Shown in pieces: positions 15,362 to 17,603 of a stretch of 17,603 nt of DNA; position 1 is the stretch's first letter, and each line of letters opens with the position of its first letter. A program made the position numbers and the translations under genes. Source of the DNA: Bifidobacteriaceae bacterium (GTDB taxonomy: Bacteria > Actinomycetota > Actinomycetes > Actinomycetales > WQXJ01); the NCBI GenBank assembly GCA_031279575.1, contig JAITIG010000165.1:1-17603 (forward strand). Direction: 5' to 3'. The notes beneath the pieces were generated by a model. That model saw only the letters and a program-made list of their open reading frames with translations. It did not search any database and was not told the DNA's origin.

Positions 15362-16171
15362 TCAGCTCGCCCGCAGGGCCGGCGGCGCCGGGGGCGCCCC
15401 GCCCGCCGCCCCGCCCGAGCGCGCCAAGCGGACCGCCAGGCGCGACCCGCCCCGGTACAAAGCGGCCTGCAGCATCAGCACCCCCACCAGCGGCGGCACC
15501 ACCGGCAGCAGGTAGATGACGGGCAGGCCGACCAAGTTGTGCAGGGCCACCAGAATGTCCGCGCCCTCCGGGTCGAAGAAGTAAAAATAGTTCGCCTCCG
15601 GCAGCAGCGTCAGCCGCAGCGCCAGGTTGAGCCCCGCCATGGCGGCCGCCAGCGCCAGGAAATAACCCAAGGTGCGCAGGGCGCCGCGGTAATCCGGCCG
15701 GTACAGGCCCAGACCCGCGATCAGCGCCCCGATCACCACGTTTAGCCCGTGCGACCCGAAGAACCCGATCGACAGCGGTGAGAACACCCCCACCCCCTCG
15801 ATCCCGGTGGCGGGCGAGAACAAGGCCAAGAACCCGGCCAGGCAGCCAATGAAATAGCAAAAGCCCCGCAGCGCCCGCGAGTCCACCAAGATCGCCGGGA
15901 TCAAGCAGAACGTCACCAGGGAGCACAGCTGCAGCGGCATGTTGTAGATCACGTGGGCGGGGAACAGCCCGGTGGCGACCAGCCCATACATGTACAGCCC
16001 GAAGCAGGCCAAGTTGGCGCAGGCCGCGCCCACCAGCAGTTTCTGCCGCCCCCGCCGCTCCAACCGCCGCCCGATGGCGTACAGCCCCGCCGCCGCCAAA
16101 GCCAAGGCCAGCAAGAAGGCGGCCCACGGCGCCGAGAACACGTAAATCGGTGGGTTCATGCCTCCAGCCAC
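15362..16171 (-). CDS. YwaF/TMEM164-like integral membrane protein (TIGR02206 type)
   Basis: The 269-residue product is almost wholly membrane-embedded, with about seven helices (roughly 15-35, 47-69, 77-96, 100-120, 138-157, 167-186, 214-238) and a Pro/Ala/Gly-rich C-terminal tail. The segment MPLQLCS (78-84), followed by a helix, then SHG (140-142) and NYFYF (194-198) in the spacing seen here, resembles the YwaF family of bacteria and eukaryotic TMEM164. The biochemical role of the bacterial members is not established. The start is GTG 16171 or ATG 16159; GGAGG lies only 1 nt before the ATG, so neither is clear-cut. A candidate -10 (TATAGT, 16276-16271) would give a leader of about 90 nt containing a palindrome. 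The gene is convergent with the transporter. Confidence 0.7.
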   Translation of the reverse strand: MAGGMNPPIYVFSAPWAAFLLALALAAAGLYAIGRRLERRGRQKLLVGAACANLACFGLYMYGLVATGLFPAHVIYNMPLQLCSLVTFCLIPAILVDSRALRGFCYFIGCLAGFLALFSPATGIEGVGVFSPLSIGFFGSHGLNVVIGALIAGLGLYRPDYRGALRTLGYFLALAAAMAGLNLALRLTLLPEANYFYFFDPEGADILVALHNLVGLPVIYLLPVVPPLVGVLMLQAALYRGGSRLAVRLARSGGAAGGAPPAPPALRAS

Positions 16172-16181
16172 GCTTTCGACG

Positions 16182-16203
16182 GGCTCGCCCCGCCCAGCGA
16201 GCC
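16182..16203 (-). promoter_or_regulatory. Hairpin just upstream of the YwaF-like gene
   Basis: GGCTCGC and GCGAGCC form a 7-bp perfect stem with an 8-nt loop, ending 10 nt before GTG 16171. With the palindrome at 16211-16254 it makes the putative leader highly structured. Confidence 0.3.
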
Positions 16204-16210
16204 ATTACAC

Positions 16211-16254
16211 CTCGATCCATCGATCCCCGCCCGGGCGGCCGCCGGCGGATCGAG
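16211..16254. repeat. 44-bp imperfect palindrome related to the intergenic repeat
   Basis: CTCGATCC (16211-16218) and GGATCGAG (16247-16254) are perfect outer arms, and the centre CCGCCCGGGCGG (16227-16238 region) is a perfect inner palindrome, with mismatched bases between. The reverse complement contains CGATCCGCCGG, identical over 11 bp to 7275-7285. The left arm resembles 2265-2280. Confidence 0.5.
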
Positions 16255-16270
16255 CTACACAACAAACCGA

Positions 16271-16276
16271 ACTATA
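16271..16276 (-). promoter_or_regulatory. Candidate -10 element for the YwaF-like gene
   Basis: TATAGT on the minus strand matches five of six bases of TATAAT and lies in the most AT-rich short stretch of this spacer. Transcription would start near 16264, about 90 nt before the gene. No convincing -35 is seen. Confidence 0.4.
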
Positions 16277-16355
16277 CGTGCCCAGCCCGCCCGCGAACAG
16301 ACGGCGCGCCGCCAAGGCGCCCACCGCCTCCAGCCGCGCCCCGCGCCCCAGCGGG

Positions 16356-16384
16356 CGCCGCCCGGGGCGCCTCCCCGGGCGGCG
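16356..16384 (-). terminator. 12-bp perfect-stem hairpin downstream of rplA
   Basis: CGCCGCCCGGGG and CCCCGGGCGGCG form a 12-bp stem with a 5-nt loop, about 58-86 nt after the rplA stop. It is one of the strongest hairpins in the window. No T-tract follows. It is the second of two candidate transcript-end structures for rplK-rplA. Confidence 0.45.
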
Positions 16385-16399
16385 AGCCGACGGCATCGT

Positions 16400-16425
16400 G
16401 CCCCGCCTGGCGCGCCAAGCGGGGC
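16400..16425 (-). terminator. 26-bp near-perfect palindrome downstream of rplA
   Basis: GCCCCGC and GCGGGGC form the outer stem and TGGCGCGCCA the inner part, with a single mismatch between. It begins 17 nt after the rplA stop on the minus strand. It is likely the first 3' structure of the rplK-rplA transcript, although it lacks a U-tract. Confidence 0.5.
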
Positions 16426-16441
16426 GGGCCGGGCCGGCGGG

Positions 16442-17155
16442 CTAATCGTCCTCGGCGGCGAGGTTGCGGGTCTTGGTCATATCGAGCGGGATGCCGGGGC
16501 CCATGGTGCTGGACAACGCGCCTTTCAGCAGGTAGCGGCCCTTCGAGGTGGACGGCTTGAGGCGGATCACCTCGTCGAGCGCGGCGGCGTAGTTCTCAAC
16601 CAGGTTCTGGTCGCTGAAAGAGACCCGCCCGATCACAAAGTGCAAATTGGCGTGCCGGTCCACCCGGAAGTCGATTTTGCCGCCCTTGATCTCCGCCACA
16701 GCCTTGGCCACATCCATGGTGACCGTGCCGGTCTTCGGGTTCGGCATCAGGCCGCGCGGGCCCAGCACCCGGCCCAGCCGGCCAACCTTCCCCATCAGAT
16801 CCGGTGTGGCGACGGCGGCGTCGAAGGCGGTGTAACCGCCGGCCACTTTCTCAATCAGGTCGTCGGCGCCAACCTCGTCGGCGCCGGCCTCGATCGCCTG
16901 CTCCGCCCGCTCGCCCTGCGCGAAGACAACCACCCGGGCCGTCTTGCCGGTGCCGTGCGGCAGGTTGACGGTGCCGCGGACCATTTGATCCGCCTTGCGG
17001 GGGTCGACCCCAAGCCGGATGGCGACCTCGACCGTCTCGTCGAACTTCGCCTCCGAGACCTTCTTGGCCAGCCGAATCGCGGCCAGCGGGGAATAGCGTT
17101 CGGTTCTGTCGACTAGGAGGGAGGCCTTCTTGTAACCCTTGGAGCGCTGCGGCAT
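16442..17155 (-). CDS. rplA: 50S ribosomal protein L1
   Basis: L1 binds 23S rRNA at the L1 stalk and in many bacteria represses its own operon by binding the mRNA. The 237-residue product shows the L1 pattern from RSKGYKKA through [20 protein letters not shown], the family signature [19 protein letters not shown], and the end [13 protein letters not shown] 17155 is chosen over the in-frame TTG 17170 because GAAGGA lies 7 nt before it and the length agrees with the family (about 230-240). rplK is upstream on the same strand, 106 bp away, with two hairpins in the spacer. The normal neighbours secE/nusG would lie beyond the window end. Confidence 0.97.
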   Translation of the reverse strand: MPQRSKGYKKASLLVDRTERYSPLAAIRLAKKVSEAKFDETVEVAIRLGVDPRKADQMVRGTVNLPHGTGKTARVVVFAQGERAEQAIEAGADEVGADDLIEKVAGGYTAFDAAVATPDLMGKVGRLGRVLGPRGLMPNPKTGTVTMDVAKAVAEIKGGKIDFRVDRHANLHFVIGRVSFSDQNLVENYAAALDEVIRLKPSTSKGRYLLKGALSSTMGPGIPLDMTKTRNLAAEDD

Positions 17156-17175
17156 CTGCTTGTCCTTCAATCGTT

Positions 17176-17216
17176 GACTGGTGCAGTCGTGGTCTGGGCC
17201 AGCGCGGCCCCACCAC
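17176..17216 (-). promoter_or_regulatory. Two hairpins in the rplK-rplA spacer
   Basis: At 17189-17216 an interrupted stem is formed by GTGGT/ACCAC and GGGCC/GGCCC around GCGCT. At 17176-17188 GACTG/CAGTC closes a 3-nt loop. They lie shortly before the rplA ribosome-binding site. They may be intercistronic processing or translational control structures. I do not recognise an rRNA-like L1 binding site. Confidence 0.35.
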
Positions 17217-17261
17217 TGCTTGGTGTTTGATTCAGTTATGGCGGCCGGGGGCCGTTTGCGG

Positions 17262-17603
17262 TCAGTCCGCCACGCTGACGCCCATGGACCGCGCGGTCCC
17301 GGCGATGATCTTGGCGGCCGCGTCTAAATCGTTCGCGTTCAAGTCTGGCATCTTGGTCTGGGCGATCTCCCGCACCTGGTCTCGGGTGATGGTCCCCACC
17401 TTGACCGTGTGCGGCGTGGCCGAGCCTTTGTCCAGGCCCGCCGCCTTTTTGATCAGCTCGGCCGCCGGGGAGGTCTTCAGCACAAAGGCGAAGCTCCGGT
17501 CCTCGAACACGGTGATCTCGACCGGCACCACGTTGCCGCGCATCGACTCGGTCTGCGCGTTGTAGGCGCGGCAAAACTCCATGATGTTGACGCCGTGGGC
17601 GCC
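17262..17603 (-). CDS. rplK: 50S ribosomal protein L11 (partial, 5' end outside window)
   Basis: The last 113 residues of L11 are present. L11 forms the GTPase-associated region with 23S rRNA and is needed for stringent-response signalling through RelA. The visible part starts within the conserved [15 protein letters not shown] segment, continues with [15 protein letters not shown], and ends with the C-terminal signature [25 protein letters not shown]. The expected Gln in the usual GQHGVN motif is Ala here, right at the window edge. About 30 N-terminal residues including the start are missing because the sequence ends. rplA follows downstream in the same operon. Confidence 0.95.
   Translation of the reverse strand, partial: GAHGVNIMEFCRAYNAQTESMRGNVVPVEITVFEDRSFAFVLKTSPAAELIKKAAGLDKGSATPHTVKVGTITRDQVREIAQTKMPDLNANDLDAAAKIIAGTARSMGVSVAD

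Noticed and set aside
13887..16265. Minus-strand open frame of 792 residues across the MFS gene and the YwaF-like gene
   Set aside because: It is antisense to the transporter and a wrong frame of the YwaF-like gene. The product is low-complexity and has no family resemblance.

Overview
The window is about 17.6 kb of very GC-rich, densely packed chromosomal DNA from an actinobacterium (Actinomycetota). The evidence is the base composition and GC-biased third codon positions, the frequent GTG/TTG starts, a DUF2469 gene (an actinobacterial marker), an Rv2891-like M23 peptidase, and a gene block rplS-rnhB-lepB-DUF2469-(lepB)-yraN-comM-dprA-xerC that closely follows the order known from Mycobacterium and relatives. 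I cannot resolve the order or family.

Layout. 1-2260 (+): the tail of an upstream gene (probably PNPase), an M16 zinc peptidase and dapB. 2261-2505: a structured spacer with inverted repeats and a T7-tailed hairpin. 2506-3033 (+): a secreted M23-type protein, convergent with xerC. 3046-10621 (-): xerC, dprA, comM/yifB, yraN, lepB, DUF2469, a second lepB, rnhB and rplS, read from rplS leftwards, with several start/stop overlaps of 1-4 bp. 10887-13489 (-): a ThiD/PdxK-type pyridoxine kinase and pgi. 13707-15317 (+): a DHA2-type MFS exporter, divergent from pgi. 15362-16171 (-): a YwaF/TMEM164-like membrane protein. 16442 to the end (-): rplA and the 3' part of rplK.

The genes are mostly housekeeping: protein export (two signal peptidases I), DNA uptake and processing (DprA, ComM, YraN), chromosome dimer resolution (XerC), RNA/DNA hybrid removal (RNase HII), lysine/peptidoglycan precursor synthesis (DapB), glycolysis (Pgi), vitamin B6 salvage and ribosomal proteins. 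I see no CRISPR array, transposase, prophage, toxin-antitoxin or defence genes, and no tRNA or rRNA.

I did not find a clear new multi-gene system. The less ordinary signals are between genes: (i) six genes with a -10-like hexamer 6-8 nt before the start codon, as in leaderless transcripts; (ii) a diverged palindromic repeat shared by three spacers; (iii) 9-bp and 12-bp tandem repeats on either side of one lepB; (iv) two 12-bp direct repeats spaced 21 bp in front of xerC; (v) a G-quadruplex motif and a 5'-UTR hairpin before rplS; (vi) strong hairpin clusters after pgi and rplA; and (vii) a local lepB duplication around DUF2469. All non-coding calls come from reading the sequence by eye, without folding or database searches.
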